Origin: Paracamarosporium sp. OC-R06-R3
Taxonomy: Eukaryota > Ascomycota > Dothideomycetes > Pleosporales > Didymosphaeriaceae
Assembly: GCA_019828545.1 (NCBI GenBank)
Contig: JACVRA010000178.1
Span: 124,001 to 188,000 of the forward strand
Reading direction: 5' to 3'
DNA: 64,000 bases
The first letter of the stretch is position 1. Each line of letters opens with the position of its first letter. Positions 34,777 to 47,402 of the stretch are shown in pieces. The position numbers and the translations under genes are program-made. The notes beneath the pieces are model-generated. The model had not been told where the DNA came from. It was given only the letters and a program-made list of their open reading frames with translations, and searched no databases.

Positions 34777-37463
34777 ATGAAGACCTGGCTCCAAAACCAC
34801 GGCCTGAAAAAACAACACGCAGGTAGGCTTTCCGTTACACGTTTGATTGTTTTTTAGCGTTAACTGACACACCCATGGACGCAGCTCCGTCAACACATAG
34901 ATACAACGGCTTAGCTACCGAAACTATCGAGCCAATTCCACTATTGCTAGATCGTCGTACACATCCAGACAATGCTGCCAAAACTACCGCTTCCCAGCAT
35001 ACGAACAGGATGTCAATTGAGCGCTATCTCCAGGCTCCACTAGAAGATGAACCAGCTTCGGTTCCGGCGATCAATGCAGCACTTAAAGAACAAAGCTCAC
35101 CAACCCAGAGCAATCGGGCGCAAAGCGGCCACCGTCGAGGCCACTCCCACGGAACGTCCTATGATGCCAACTCGGAAGGGCGACGGACCTTCTATACTTC
35201 TGCTAGCGGGCCAGAATCTACAGGCACATCTTTCAGCGTCGGGTTCAGGTCTAATCATGACCAGAGAAGGAATGCTTACATGGCAGTTCCTCGACTTCCT
35301 AAGCTGCACACCAAGGCGCTAACGCATGCCAATGTTCATTCGCCTGAAGAACCTAGTACTGGACAAACACTAGATTCGGAGAGGACACTGACGGAACTGT
35401 ACGATACTAGCCCGCCAGGAAGATCCGTCGATAGCGCTTACCGAGCAAAGATCGAGGCCGAGCTAGCGCATATACAAGAAAAGGCCCGAAGACTCGAGGA
35501 ACAGATGCGAAGGTTTAACGAGCAGAAAGACAATGAGGAACTACTTGTTCCAAGGATCATGGATGAAATGGCTTACGAGCAGATGGCATCAAATCCCAAG
35601 TTGGCATGGATTCTTGGTGGCGATAGCGCGGATATCCGAAGCATCAAAAGACCGACGACGAGTACGAGCATCACAATAGATGCTTCCGACGACGTCCCAA
35701 GCCGACCAGCTACCAGTGGCAAAGTAGTAGGTGAGGTACAGTACAGGTTACCTCGTAGAGCAAAATCGAGCAGTGGCCTTGTTGAAGAGGCCAATCGGTC
35801 TGACAATAGGAAGGTGCCTGTTCTGGTTAGACAAGCATCAAGCCGACGTCCTAAATTCTTTTGCACTTTCTGCCAGAAGAGGTTTCATAATCGAGTAAGT
35901 CCTATGCCACTTGGATCCCTACATGTAATGCAAAGTGGTTTCTCACTGGAGCGTAGGCAGAATGGATGAGCCACGAAAAGATTATCCATATTCCGGAGGA
36001 GCTATGGGTATGCTGCCCTCGATTAGGCGATCTTCCGAAACATTGTCCATTCTGCGCGCAGAAGAATCCCAGCCCTTTACATCTGAAGGAGCACAATTAT
36101 TTATCTTGCCAAAATAAGCCACTGTCAGAGCGAACGTTTCATCGAAAAGACCACTTCCTACAACATATTGCCCAAGAACACAACGTTAGCGCCGGACAGA
36201 AACCACTGCGGCTCACGCAATTATTGGAAGCATGGCGACGCCCTCTTTTGCTCAAGGATGGACACCAGGCGCTTCATTGTGGCTTCTGCGGCCTGACGTT
36301 TTCAACTTACCGGGAGCGAACTGAACATGTTACTGCACATTTCATGACGGGTGTCGACATGATGTCTTGGTGGAGTGCACGACTAAGCCACCATGTGACG
36401 CCATCTGCAAAAGCCGCAAGAGACCATCCGTAAGCTGACTTTACCCGCGATATATCTATGCTGAAACACCTATGCTAACAACCCTCCAAGTGGACATCCT
36501 TGTAAATGTTGCTACTGTAATCGCGTTTTCGCAACCCTCGACGCGGCGCTAACGGCGCATCCTGTCTGCAAAATGTGGTCGTGTAGTTTCCTACCTGGCA
36601 TGCAGTATACCATCTACCCTTCTGGTTCTCATCCGGATCTTGAAGCTGTATGTTGCTACTGCAACGAGAGTCTGACTAGAGGCAATGGAAAGGTCAAGGG
36701 CGCAGTTTTAAGGGCGCATATCAGCACTCATAACTTTCGCAACTGCAATCAGAAGTTATACTTTTCGGCTCAGCAGTTCCGTCAGCATCTTCAAGACAAT
36801 CACAAGATCAACTATGACGGTACGCTCTTTGCGGGGTGGACATTGCTGCTGAAGTCAAGTAAGCAGGAGAAGACTGCTGTCTTCGAAGCGGTTGATATTG
36901 TGAACCCAACACGAGCATACACGGATCCAGGAGCGGTTGCGCCCAGACAGCAAGGAAAAAGGGCAAAAAATGTGCCTGAGTCGAGAATGAACTTCATGGA
37001 CTTCTCGGAGACGCCACAGACCTCCTTTGCTCCAAAGAAGAAGATACGTCGTAAAGCAAGCACGCAGACCATGCCCGAACCTCCTCTAAACAAAGTGCGT
37101 GACTCGACTATTATGTTCACGCGCGCCACAACTATTGACCTTGCATATGGCAATGCTACAGCGGCCTCGCATCCTACTGGAGCAGATCAGAAGAACCAGG
37201 ACAAGCCAAAGCACGCGGCTGCATCACGTGCCATCGATGCCGCTGCTTGGGGCCTAAAGTTCTTCCGTAGGAGACTCGATGCTTCGACACGCAATAGGCT
37301 TTATATGTGCGACGAAACCGCAGGACCGATGACCAAGAATGAACAGAAGATCTTCCGCCAGATACCGGCAAGCACATTTGGCGTTCTGGTTTTACACAGC
37401 TCGCTGTTGGCGGCAACACCAGCCAGGCTAACAAACTCGGTAGATATTTACACGCTACGCTGA
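34777..37463 (+). CDS. C2H2 zinc-finger protein, probable transcription regulator
   Basis: The main exons are 34885-35894, 35957-36429 and 36491-37463, with introns of 62 and 61 bases. For the 5' end two models fit. One starts at ATG 34875 and reads MDAAPSTHRY. The other starts at ATG 34777 (MKTWLQNHGLKKQHA), removes an intron 34823-34884 with an ACTGAC branch site, and joins in the same frame; the good splice signals favour the second. The protein is about 820 to 835 residues. The first 330 residues are polar with a coiled-coil segment (AELAHIQEKARRLEEQMRRF). A classical C2H2 finger follows (FFCTFCQKRFHNRAEWMSH, then EKIIH), then Cys/His-rich segments HCPFC, HCGFCGLTFSTY with two His, CYCNRVF and CCYCNESL, which look like variant fingers. 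A basic patch (KKKIRRK) may be a nuclear signal. The DNA target is unknown. Confidence 0.85.
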
Positions 37464-39132
37464 GCGGTTGAATGCGATTTGCGTTGATTTGTCGCATGGC
37501 TTGTCCCTATGCGTGACGAATTTCCCATCCAGTTAATGCTACCGACAATGACGCGCAGCTCGGACCGATGCTGCCGCACGTCGAAACAGCAGCTCCGCTG
37601 TCCATGATACGCAGGGCGCAGGAAGATATTTCGTAACGCCAACGTCGCCGTTCCCTACGGTTGGTATTGTCAAACGTACGTAACATTCTTGACCAGTTAA
37701 AGCAGGCGGAGCGAGCACGCTGTCTACCCGGCGGGAAGTAGTCTGGGTGCATCGGCAAGTCAATCAGCGTGACACGCGATGGCAATACGGTGACAAATGA
37801 TTAGCGGACTAGTTTGAGTTGTATGTTAATTGTGGGTTGTACAGATTGCGGTGGAAGGTTTGGCGTTTGCTTGGCGAGTCAGGAGGACGGCAAAAGGGTA
37901 GGAATAGAGCGGGCGGTGATTGGGTGGACGAGTAAGGATGGGCCTATTACGGGGTAGAGGAAGGCGGAGATAATGTTGTCAGGCAAGCTGTGGGCCGGTT
38001 TTCGGAGGAGGCTGGGGCGGAGCGGAGGAGCATCGTGGAGACTGGGCGAGGCGAGATAACCGCGATCTGTCCAGATCTCGGGATTGCCATGCGGCAGGCA
38101 CGTGAGCAGGGCGGGCGATGGATAGTGGTACATTGTAGATGCGAAGATCTGGCGAGAGACTGACGTCGCCAGCCGGAATACCTGCACGAAAGCTGGCCGG
38201 GCACGGGGGACGGCGGGTGGTCGAGATTGCGGACAGGTGGTTAGAGAGGCACCAAGGTGAAGATGGCTCGGGAGTGACGTGCAACAGGATGCGTGTCGAG
38301 TATCTCGTACCTAACAGCAATTCAGTGCTTGGTTGGGCGTCCGCAAGCGTGCTGCAGCGACGGTAGCGATCATCTCAGTTATCTCTGGCCCGTGTAAGAG
38401 CTGCCATATACCGCATCAAATACTTTTACGGCACCGCCGCGCTAGTGACTGTCAGGCGCATGGCGATTGGGCAGGCCGCGTGCCTTATCGGCGCTCTTGT
38501 AGTCGGATATTTCGCACAGCCCGCCTAACTGCTTTGGCATTCCATCACGTAACCCGCCCAGCACGGACGCCTGCGAACACATGCAAACGCCATGGCTCAA
38601 AAAGAGTGCTGAGCTCCCGCACAGCAACGCTGCCTCGAAGACGAGACGATGCACACCGCGTCTTGCTCGACCGCGTCCTAGACCGTGTCCCACACCGCCG
38701 CGCCCTCGCCCTGGACCGCCGCCCGCCCCCCCGCCGCGCCCCAGCACGCCCGCGCGAGACGTTCAATGACGGCCCGCACCATCTCCCATCTCTTTCTCCT
38801 CGCTGCCATCACGGGCAATCTGGGTCCTTAATACCACCCCTCGACCTCGCGCAGTCTTCGGAGCCCCAGAATAGCCTTATCTGGCCCCGAACCCACTTTG
38901 CGGGCTGCCCGTTCTGCACGCAGACGCAACTCCCACGCGATAAGCCGTTTGGCATCCCGATTTGGAGCCTCACCCACCGCAGCGTCGTGTGACTGGCTTC
39001 CGCCCTCGACCTCTTCACATACCCTCTGCTGCCCTCTACAGGCCTAGACCACGCCTGCAGCGACCCGCCTCCCCGCACCACCCTGGGTCATCCTTATCGC
39101 ACACGTCCCAGTCCGGTCCGACCACCAGCGAT
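37464..39132. other. Intergenic region, GC-rich leader of the tamA-like gene
   Basis: The distal half (about 38.3-39.1 kb) is strongly GC-rich with a C-dominated tract near 38690-38760, unlike the AT-rich gaps elsewhere. It probably contains a long 5' leader. Open frames here, including one running into the regulator's start, are a by-product of GC richness and are not supported as genes. Confidence 0.5.
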
Positions 39133-41587
39133 ATGACGACCGCCGTGGCTATACAACCCGCCATGCCGCGCCCGACTCCCGTACCCATCGCCGCTGCCCG
39201 ACCCAAGAAGCAGCACAAGCCGTCTCCCGGCAAGGAGAACCACGTCGCCGGCAAGCCTGTGTCGTCCACCGCCGGCCCAGTAGCCAACATTCGAACACGG
39301 AGAGAGCGGCCCTGCGACGCCTGCCGCCGGAGGAAGAGTCGTTGTGTCATCCACGAGGGCGCTGTGCTCTGCGTGCTGTGCGAGTTCCACAAGCAGGAGT
39401 GCACCTTCGTGCAGAGTCCGCTGCCACGCAAGAGGAAGGTTGTCGACGGAGAGAAAAAGGACTCGCCCAGCGGCCAGAAGAAGAGGTATGTTCAGAATGC
39501 TCCTGCGCACGTCATGCCTCGCCGTAGGGCTCTTGCTCGCGTGCACACGCGCTGCACCTCAACCCGCCGGCTCTTATCCGTGTGGTGGTGGCATGTCCCA
39601 GTCCAGTGGGGCATCCCTTTGCCGGGACGTCATTTTATGAGTTGCCGAAATGTATGGCAAAGGGTCCAACGCAGCATCTCCGCTATCGTGTGTCTTATCG
39701 CCGGGCGTCCCCGCTAACATGAAGCTAGCAAGCCGGTTGACGCAGAGCCGCCTCCACTAGCGCTGCCGACGCCCACGATAACTGCCACCGCGCCAAGTCC
39801 ACCACATCAATCCCCTTTGGGCAGCGTGCATATCCCCCATCTTGGAGAAACACTTGGTCTGCAGCAACGTCAGCACAGTAGATATATTGGCCTAAGTTCG
39901 CCCTTCGACTCCTTGCTTGTCGGCCTGTCTCACTTCGACGCTCGCAACGAATCTCCTACAGACCTTGGTACCCTAAGACGGGTCAATGATCATGAGTGTT
40001 TCATCATGCTACCCGATGAGAACACCCACGAGTATGGCGATGAGGTCGATACGCTGGCCCAGGTCGAGCAGTGTGTTGGCGGTCATGGTCCTGCCCTTCT
40101 TGAGTTGTATTTCCGCATAGTTCATCCCAGCTTCCCCATCATTCAGAAACACCTTTTCATTGGTCGGTATCGGAATGGCGACCGCTCCTTTACACCTTCT
40201 CTAATCGCTGGCATGTATATACTAGCTCTTAACTGGTGGTCACTTGATCCGAGGTTGGCGCATCTTCCCAAGCCAGATACAGCCCGCCTGGAAGCGATAG
40301 CGATGAATTCGTTGTCAAGGTCTATGGAGAAGCCCAAGTTGTCGACGGTCCAGGCTGGTCTGCTCTTACTTCAGCGCCCTGAAGCGGACAACTGGAGTTT
40401 AACGACACAGTTGGTGGCTATTGGTCAGGAGCTTGGTCTGCACCTTGACTGCTCTGGATGGTCGATTCCTAGGTGGGAAGGCGGGCTGAGAAAACGTATT
40501 GCGTGGGCGTTGTACATGCAGGACAAATGGAGTTCGTTGATCCACGGCCGACCATCCCATATCTTCAGCGCAAACTGGGCTGTGCAACCCATCACGGACG
40601 AGGACTTCAAGGAGGAAGGCGATGGCTACGATACCCAAATAATAGAGAACGAGGAAGAACTTGAGGAACACTCCCGGGGTCAGACTTTGTTTGCGCAGAT
40701 GATTGGTCTCACTCAGATCATGGCCGAGGTGATGGACACTTTCTACACGCAAGTCGCAATCCAAGACTTCAAAAATGCCGGGAAGAACTCGACATCTTTG
40801 ATTCTTGCGCGCGCGAAGCCTGTGCAAATCAAGCTGCGGCAATGGCACGAGAGGCTCCCGCCCAACGTAAAGATGAACGCGCCTACCAAGAGCAAATTCT
40901 CATCGCTGGGTATGTCAGCTTTCTCACAAGGTCGGGTTTGTGCTCACACATACAGGTTATTTGCATCTCGCCTACTTTGCCACTGAGATTACGCTCCATC
41001 GACGCATCGTACAATCCCTTGCCTCGGACCACGATCCCTACGGCTTCTTCATGATCCGTAACGCCGCGAAAACGCGCCTGATTTCCGCCATGGACTTCGT
41101 CAATCGACTGCGGCCCGAACATCTACAGTCGTTCTGGTACTTTGCTTCCAAAATCAACTTCACCCTCATCGGCACCTTCGGCTCGCTCCTTTGGGCCACT
41201 GCTCCCGCGCAGGAAGAAGCCGAATTCTACAAGACGCGCTTGCGCGAGTATCGCTGGACGCTCAGTGTGAGCAGCAATCGCGCGCAGTTCCTCGATTATG
41301 CTGTGAGCATGCTGGATGCGAGCCGCGCTATGCTGAACAATCTAGCCGAGAAGCCATCGCTTGCGCAGCAGATCAGCAGTGCGGGTGTGCCGCCTGCTGT
41401 GCCTGCGAGTAGTCTGAATGGTATGGGATTGCTGCAGGATGGAGGCGGGAGTCCGATGGAAGGCCAGATGTACGGTGGGTCGGAGTTGAGAAGGATACAC
41501 AGTGCTGAGAGCTTCCATGGCTTTGGGAGCGGACCAAACAGCGGTGTGAACTCGTTAGAAGGCAGTGTCCAAGGCGACGCACAGTGA
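39133..41587 (+). CDS. tamA: Zn2Cys6 nitrogen-metabolism regulator, TamA/DAL81-like
   Basis: Three exons, 39133-39485, 39729-40909 and 40956-41587, give about 721 residues. The first intron is unusually long here (243 bases, branch site CTAAC near 39712, acceptor GCTAG). The second is 46 bases. The binuclear zinc cluster is CDACRRRKSRC followed by CVLCEFHKQEC at about residues 60-90, then the basic PRKRK linker. Downstream, the fungal-specific regulatory region includes HECFIMLPDEN, LYFRIVHPSFPIIQK, LSTVQAGLLLLQRPE, QELGLHLDCSGW and DKWSSLIHGRPSHIF, which match TamA of Aspergillus and DAL81 of yeast. These proteins act as co-activators for GABA, urea and allantoin use, in TamA's case together with the GATA factor AreA. 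The C-terminal 80 residues are Gly/Ser-rich. The assignment rests on recognised sequence blocks, not on an alignment. Confidence 0.9.
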
Positions 41588-42697
41588 GACCCCCACATCT
41601 GCAACGTGTCTTCACATGAGCTTTACGACTTGATGTTTTTGCGATTTTACGCTCGGGGCGTTTAGATACCTAGATCTTTTCTGCGGCCCGTGGGATGGGC
41701 CACTGGCCTGGCGTTTTGGTGTCGTTCATGCGAATGGGCGGCAGTGTGCGGACGATAACGACTTGGCCCGAATACGGGCATTGTGCACGCGATCAAAGCT
41801 CTCGTGTGCTATATAGAGCAGACACCTATACGGATATATATATACATATATATACATAATCCTTCTGAGTACTCGGATGATCAATATGTTGTTGGTATGG
41901 TGTGCTCTTGCGACAATGGCCCGTCGCTTGCTTCGGATCGGAGAAATTCGCGCGCGCTTCGGCGCGGGGCGCGTACTGGTGTATGCGCGCTGGATGCGGG
42001 CTAGGTCTGATGTTGTCAGTTGGGATGGGTATGGCGTGGTCTTGTTTACGTGTGAGGCTCTGCGTTTGTTGGGAGGAAACGGGATGGGGAAGGGAAATGT
42101 GTATGGGTGAGGTGCGAAGAAGGGAGGACTCTGGATGAGGACGTCATGGTTGTGCGTGCGCTGGGGAATGTGCAGCTCCCTTGGCTGGTGGATCCGTCAG
42201 GGGATAGGTGTGGCCGTTGTATCTGGCGCAGCAAGCACGACTATGTGGTGGATTTGTTGTGCGTTGCTAGGTGGTGGTTGTAGACGATATTGTTTCATTG
42301 CATCGCGTGCATAGGAGTGATGCATAAAATCCAGGGGAGAGGCACACGAAGCAAAATATGCGGCTCTGCTAGGCAGCGATGCATTCAGGATGGTGATGTC
42401 CAGCTCTCATGTCCGTATAAACATAACGCTGAGGTGTGGAAGTAGGTATTCACGCGCTATTCAACGTGTCATTTTCCAGGCTACAAGGCAATCGAGATTT
42501 GTTGATTTTCCTTTTACCACGGGTAGTTATTAAAACCCATGCAAGCGTTATTCATGTTATAAGGTGCTTCGTGAGGACGTCGAAGACATGCAAGTGCCGT
42601 AGTGTAGAACGGTAATAGGGCTAGCTGTTTAGTCGATGTACGCAAACTCCCATATTTGCATGCATCTAAGCAGGTTGCATGCTGCCCAAGGGTTCAT
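41588..42697. other. Intergenic region, no gene supported
   Basis: Convergent gap between the tamA-like gene (+) and the dehydrogenase pseudogene (-). Apart from a TA-rich microsatellite I see no feature. Confidence 0.5.
41834..41858. repeat. TA-rich microsatellite
   Basis: Alternating TA with two interspersed ACATA units, located in the 3' flank of the tamA-like gene. Confidence 0.8.
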
Positions 42698-43794
42698 TCA
42701 CATTGCCTTCTTCGTTTTATATCCACCCTCTCTGTACCACTTCCCTGTCCTATCGATACCCTCCTGCATGCTAACTCGAGGTCGATATCTAAGCCGGGTC
42801 TCAGCCTTGGAAATGCCGAATGTTCGGTGAATAGTCATATATTTGATCTTCACGCGCGTCAGGGTGGACTGCGTGCGGCCGAAAGCGAACACCCAAAATG
42901 CCCATTCCATGATAGCGGCAATCATCCAAGCAAGCTTTGATGATAGAACCCAGATTTGTGATTCGTTGACACTGTAGCCTACTGCGCGAGCGATGCCTCG
43001 CATGAAGTCGAAGAATGGCCATGGGTCGTCGTTGATAACGAACACCCCCCTGCCGCCTTGATATCTTCATCCGGCGCATTCGTGTGGGACCGAAGAAGAG
43101 CTTTGGCGGCAAGACGCTGGGCATCTACATGGTTGTCGATGTATGTCAAGTCGAAGAGATTGCTATTGTCTCCGATCTGCACTCTAGCACGTCCTTCTTT
43201 TGCGTTTTGCAACACGTTCCCTGTCATCGTGAGATCTCCCGGGCTAAAGAGTCCTGCGGGCTGTATCGACACAGTTTGGATTCCGGCCACTCCACTTGCT
43301 TCCAGAACTAGGCCTTCGGCGATCGCCTTCGTGTGGGCGTAATAGGCCCGTTACTCGGGCCAAAATAGAACGCGCTGATCCTTGGTGGAGAATTTGAAAT
43401 CGCTATAGCCATCATGAACAACGGAAGTGCTCGATGTATACACGATGGCCTTGACGAAAGTAAGCTTCTGGACACACCTGAGGAAATTGCGCACTCCGCC
43501 AATGTTTACATCGTCGAAAAGCGTGTCCTCCTCGCTGAGCGGATCAGGGGAGGCAGTGTGGGATATTACCTGCGACCTAGCTTGATCGAGTACTATCTCG
43601 ACATCGTCTGCAGACGTAGTACTGCCAGTATAGTACTTGACTTTAGCTTTTGGTTTAGTGGCTTTCCGGATATCGAAACTGGTCACGTCTGCCACACCAT
43701 CTTGTAGGAGTTTTTCGATGATGTTACTACCAAGGAACCCACAACCGCCAATGACGAGTGCCGTCCCGATAAAGCTCGAGTCGAATGTGGTCAT
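42698..43794 (-). pseudogene. Broken 3-beta-HSD/Erg26-like NAD-dependent dehydrogenase
   Basis: The ATG at 43794 (MTTFDSSF) opens an extended-SDR protein with the nucleotide motif GGCGFLG near residues 16-22, matching the 3-beta hydroxysteroid dehydrogenase/isomerase family (PF01073) that includes Erg26. After WPE the frame hits TAA at plus 43351-43353. Directly behind it the same frame resumes with RAYYAHTKAIAEG, which contains the catalytic YxxxK. Relatives usually have Gln there, so CAA to TAA fits. Further on, a run of six C on the plus strand (43045-43050) lies where the frame shifts by one: KAAGG must connect to VFVINDDPWPFFDF, and a seventh base would restore it. The last part ends at 42698. 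With both lesions the product would be about 147 residues and lack the active-site lysine, so it is probably non-functional. One of the two lesions alone could be a sequencing error. Confidence 0.8.
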
Positions 43795-46700
43795 TGTAAC
43801 CCTCTTGATGGCAATAAAGGTCGGCGTGTTGTAGATGAATAAAGTTGCTGTATCCGGGAGTACACTCAGGGTATGCAAACGAATCCTATGCTTCTTATGC
43901 CACGTAAGCTGTGCCGCTGGACAAATGGACCCCAAATTCAGTACTGCAGAAGGAAAATGGAACAAGGCGATTCGATGAGTTCGACCGGTGATGCATGTGA
44001 TTAATCTTCATCAGCTGTATATGATCTACAAATCGAGGTTCGTGTAGGCAGTATACACACAAGGGCTGAGTGAGAAGTCATGTATGCCGCGATCTCGCTG
44101 TACTCCCAATAATCACTGCTGTGCCGCATTTTGACTTTCTCGCCTCTCAGCTGTAGAACTGAGCGGCGTTTCATCCGCAGCTCTACCGGCAGCAGGAGCC
44201 CATCCCGCGCTTGTTGAAACGTCCTCGATAAATTTGAACGCCTAGTGCAAAGCTCAGAATGGCTTCTATTGTTGAGCAGGCTGGGCCGCGTGTTCCACCT
44301 TCCTGATTCTTGAATTCCATCAGACTCAAACCTTCTCCTTCGTAAACCTAGACTAAAACGTGCGAGCTTTCTATGAGACTGTCTGCGATCCTAGTCTCAA
44401 AAGGACCGAAGCCGAATTTCGGCGATGCACCAAGTCACGCCAGGTCAGCTGCGGTTGTGAACGGCACGCATCGACGCTCCTCTCCCATCGGGAGGCGTCT
44501 ACACAATAGTTGTATAGATACTCTACATTATTTGAGTGGTGAACAGATATCTGAAATAGTATAGAATTCTTACTATCATACATAGTATAGGAAAATGATA
44601 TTTAGATATCTTACCAAATATCTATTTCTCTCGCTAAGGTATCCTATTAGCTGCAGGCAAGGCTCCGTGATCAGTAGAGTGAATAGAAGCTTATGGATAG
44701 CTTTCTAAGTTATCCGTATATCATCACCTGCTTTATCTATTTCTTCCTCATCCTCGTCCTTAACATTGGCCTTCTTGGGCTAACACCCCTATAACACTCT
44801 AGCTTGGATTCCTTGCGTATAGCATTTGTCTAAATCGCTCGAATTTGATGTTTCGGGAAGCCGGTGCAGGTGTCGATAGAGGTGACGCAAGGCTAAGTGA
44901 ATAGCCAAGCAAGTTACATACAAGGATATTAGAATGATCTTAATGGTCAACTTAGGGGATAACAAGGAGGACTAATTATGCAGTTTATGTAATAGAGCTC
45001 CTTCGTCTTCACCTTGTTATGTAGTAGACCTCCTTCACCAAAATCACAGATAATATACTCGTCTTATATAATGTAGGAAGCCCAACATCTTAAATAGTAT
45101 TAGTCGATTTCTCTACAAAGGCTACAGTTCTATGCTATTATAAACGTGTTGTAGTCTACAGGGCATGGTGCTGGTCCGAATTTGCAGCTACGTCAGGTTG
45201 ACAAAAAAGCAAGGCTTTGTGCCGGATGATGGTTGGTAAGCTCGTATTGACGCAGTAGCTTTAGGACTAACTAGTTGGATTTATGTATTTCAGCCATACT
45301 ACGATCTATCACTCATTCTATTTTGATATACGTCAGTGAGCTAGACGATCTGAATACCATATCTCTATCTCGCTAACTCGAAATATAATCTTACCTCTTG
45401 GGTACGGTAGGCATCTTTGGGACGTACGCGGACTGAGTCCCACACCAAACCGCATGCTCATCAGTTCCCAGCGATCCTGAAAACCTATCGTCGCACGCTC
45501 ACCCCTCACAGCTCGTCATTTCTAAAGATGGAATTTTTATTATTACATTATTTCTAACGGGGATGGCTATTCTTGCGCTCTACTTCCGCCCTTCGGCATC
45601 TATGCTTTAGTATCTTTACCTTATCGCGGGGTCGCCATTGCCCGCTCCGTCAAGTGCCCGACCATGAAAGCACTCACTACGCCCATTTATTATATTACAA
45701 ATGTCAGTGTAACTGGCGTAGCATTGGAGTCCGTGAATTTATCTATCGACTTCTATACCCGGTTTATTCCGGTCAATAGAGTGCTCCAGCTCAACGTGCA
45801 GAAACGAAAGGGTCGGCCTGTTCTCGTCTCTTTTGGGGGTAATCAGAAGCAATATAGCGCGTAGTCAAGCTTACGGCGTATAGAGTAAGGTTTACGCACA
45901 CCACACGTTTCATCGTCATTGCAATCAACCTCAACAACTCTGACATGTGATGGCATGCGTCAGCAATACCGATTCAGATGAAGGTTATTGTGTGCATCAA
46001 ATGCCACCACGCTGATTATAATGCAGTATCGTCGATCATTGTCGCCACTCGACCACATTATCGTTTTGCGCTCTCGATCTGGCTGTCTCGGATAATTTCT
46101 AGACGGAGCCTGAGGAAGTGTTTGTGCCCACTTAGATACTCGACAGCACTCGATAAATTATGTCACATGGGCATATTATTAATCATACTTCCTAAGTAGG
46201 ATCTGGATCTGGGGCCAGGAAGACACGCTTCCGCACATGGCAACTCGATACCATAGCTCATCTTAGCGAACAAGGCGGTGTTTATCTGATGAACACACAG
46301 ACACCTAAGCGACTGGCTTGATGTGTAGTTACCAAGCGATCCACAGAATATTCCCAAATGCCACGCAAAAGCCACGCAAAAGCTCAGCCACCAGAATGGC
46401 GCGTTTTTGCGGGCGGGCCAGTGACCCGTTGTCATATCCGGCCCCATCAGTGAACCCCACAACGGAATAGCATGCAAAGTCAAATCCTTCAAAAGGCCTG
46501 TGTAAAGCGTAAAACGGAAGATTATGAGGCCGATACCCTTTCCCTAATCCCTAGCCCTACGCCGAAGGGTGTTGTTTGGGTACCTACGTGTTGGAAGACT
46601 TGTTGGTCGGGATTACTCGTGTATCAATTGACTATCCCGTGAACACGCCATTTTTGTCGAATATAATTCCGGGGAACCGCTACAGATACTCGTGGGCGGA

Positions 46701-47402
46701 CACTTTTCGTCCGGGAATGGTTTCGCCTTAATCTTTCAGTCCTTGGATCAGGGGAGCCTTTTACTACAGACGGTTAGCGCACATTGACCTGGTCATATAA
46801 ATGATGAGCGAAACCAGATCTGGGCTCGTGTACGTGTGGAAAGTTACGTTGTAAGAAGGATGCGGTAATCCAGTCTAACTGCTAAGTCCCTAAAGCTATC
46901 CTGGGATGATATGAGATGGATTTCTCAGAGTCGCACGAGATGCATTTCCACTGAGATCAGGGTATTCTAGTCAATTTTTGACGCTTTGATCTTGGACGTG
47001 ACTCGTGCTAGCGCGGCCCTTGGCAACACCGACCGACGGCGCAACAGCTCCTTGCGAAAGGATCTGATGTTGCTTTTCCATGCTCATCCTGACAAAGACT
47101 TGCCTTACGTAGAATGCTCATGGAACACTTTCATTGTGGATGCTATTAATGGTGCGCACCCCTGCTGTCCGCCCCAAGCTTTCGTGTTATTCCATACTGA
47201 CGGGTTGACCGTCACCGGCTTGCTTTGTCATTTGACTGTCATCCCTCCTTTATGCTTTTCGACCACATAACGGAGTCGTCCCATTTCATCAACTGTACAC
47301 GCGTCCTTACGCTACCTATACCATCCGCATCTGGGGTACACGAGATATTCGCCATTTGTTCGAGCCTTTGAGATCCGGCAATCATTTGAAAATCCCATCG
47401 CA
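43795..47402. other. 3.6 kb AT-rich, gene-empty region with possible repeat relics
   Basis: From about 44370 to 45400 the sequence is rich in A/T and TA dinucleotides with stops in every frame, as in RIP-mutated repeats. Read on the minus strand, 44740-44830 faintly resembles the acidic C-terminal end of a pogo/Fot1-type transposase (VKDEDEEEID), but this is too short to classify. Between 45.5 and 47.3 kb there are only short frames without motifs; 46163-46492 (-) has a hydrophobic stretch but no convincing gene structure. Confidence 0.4.

Noticed and set aside
44990..45012. Shares GAGCTCCTTCGT with the arms of the 31-bp inverted repeat at 49.6 kb
   Set aside because: Twelve bases only; no further similarity, so chance is likely.
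46163..46492. Minus-strand frame with a hydrophobic stretch
   Set aside because: Begins with TTG, has no clear start or splice signals, and contains an 11-base tandem duplication that creates part of the hydrophobic run.
46540..46565. CCCTAATCCCTAGCCCTA, similar to telomeric CCCTAA repeats
   Set aside because: Only two or three imperfect units; not a telomere or a clear interstitial telomeric array.
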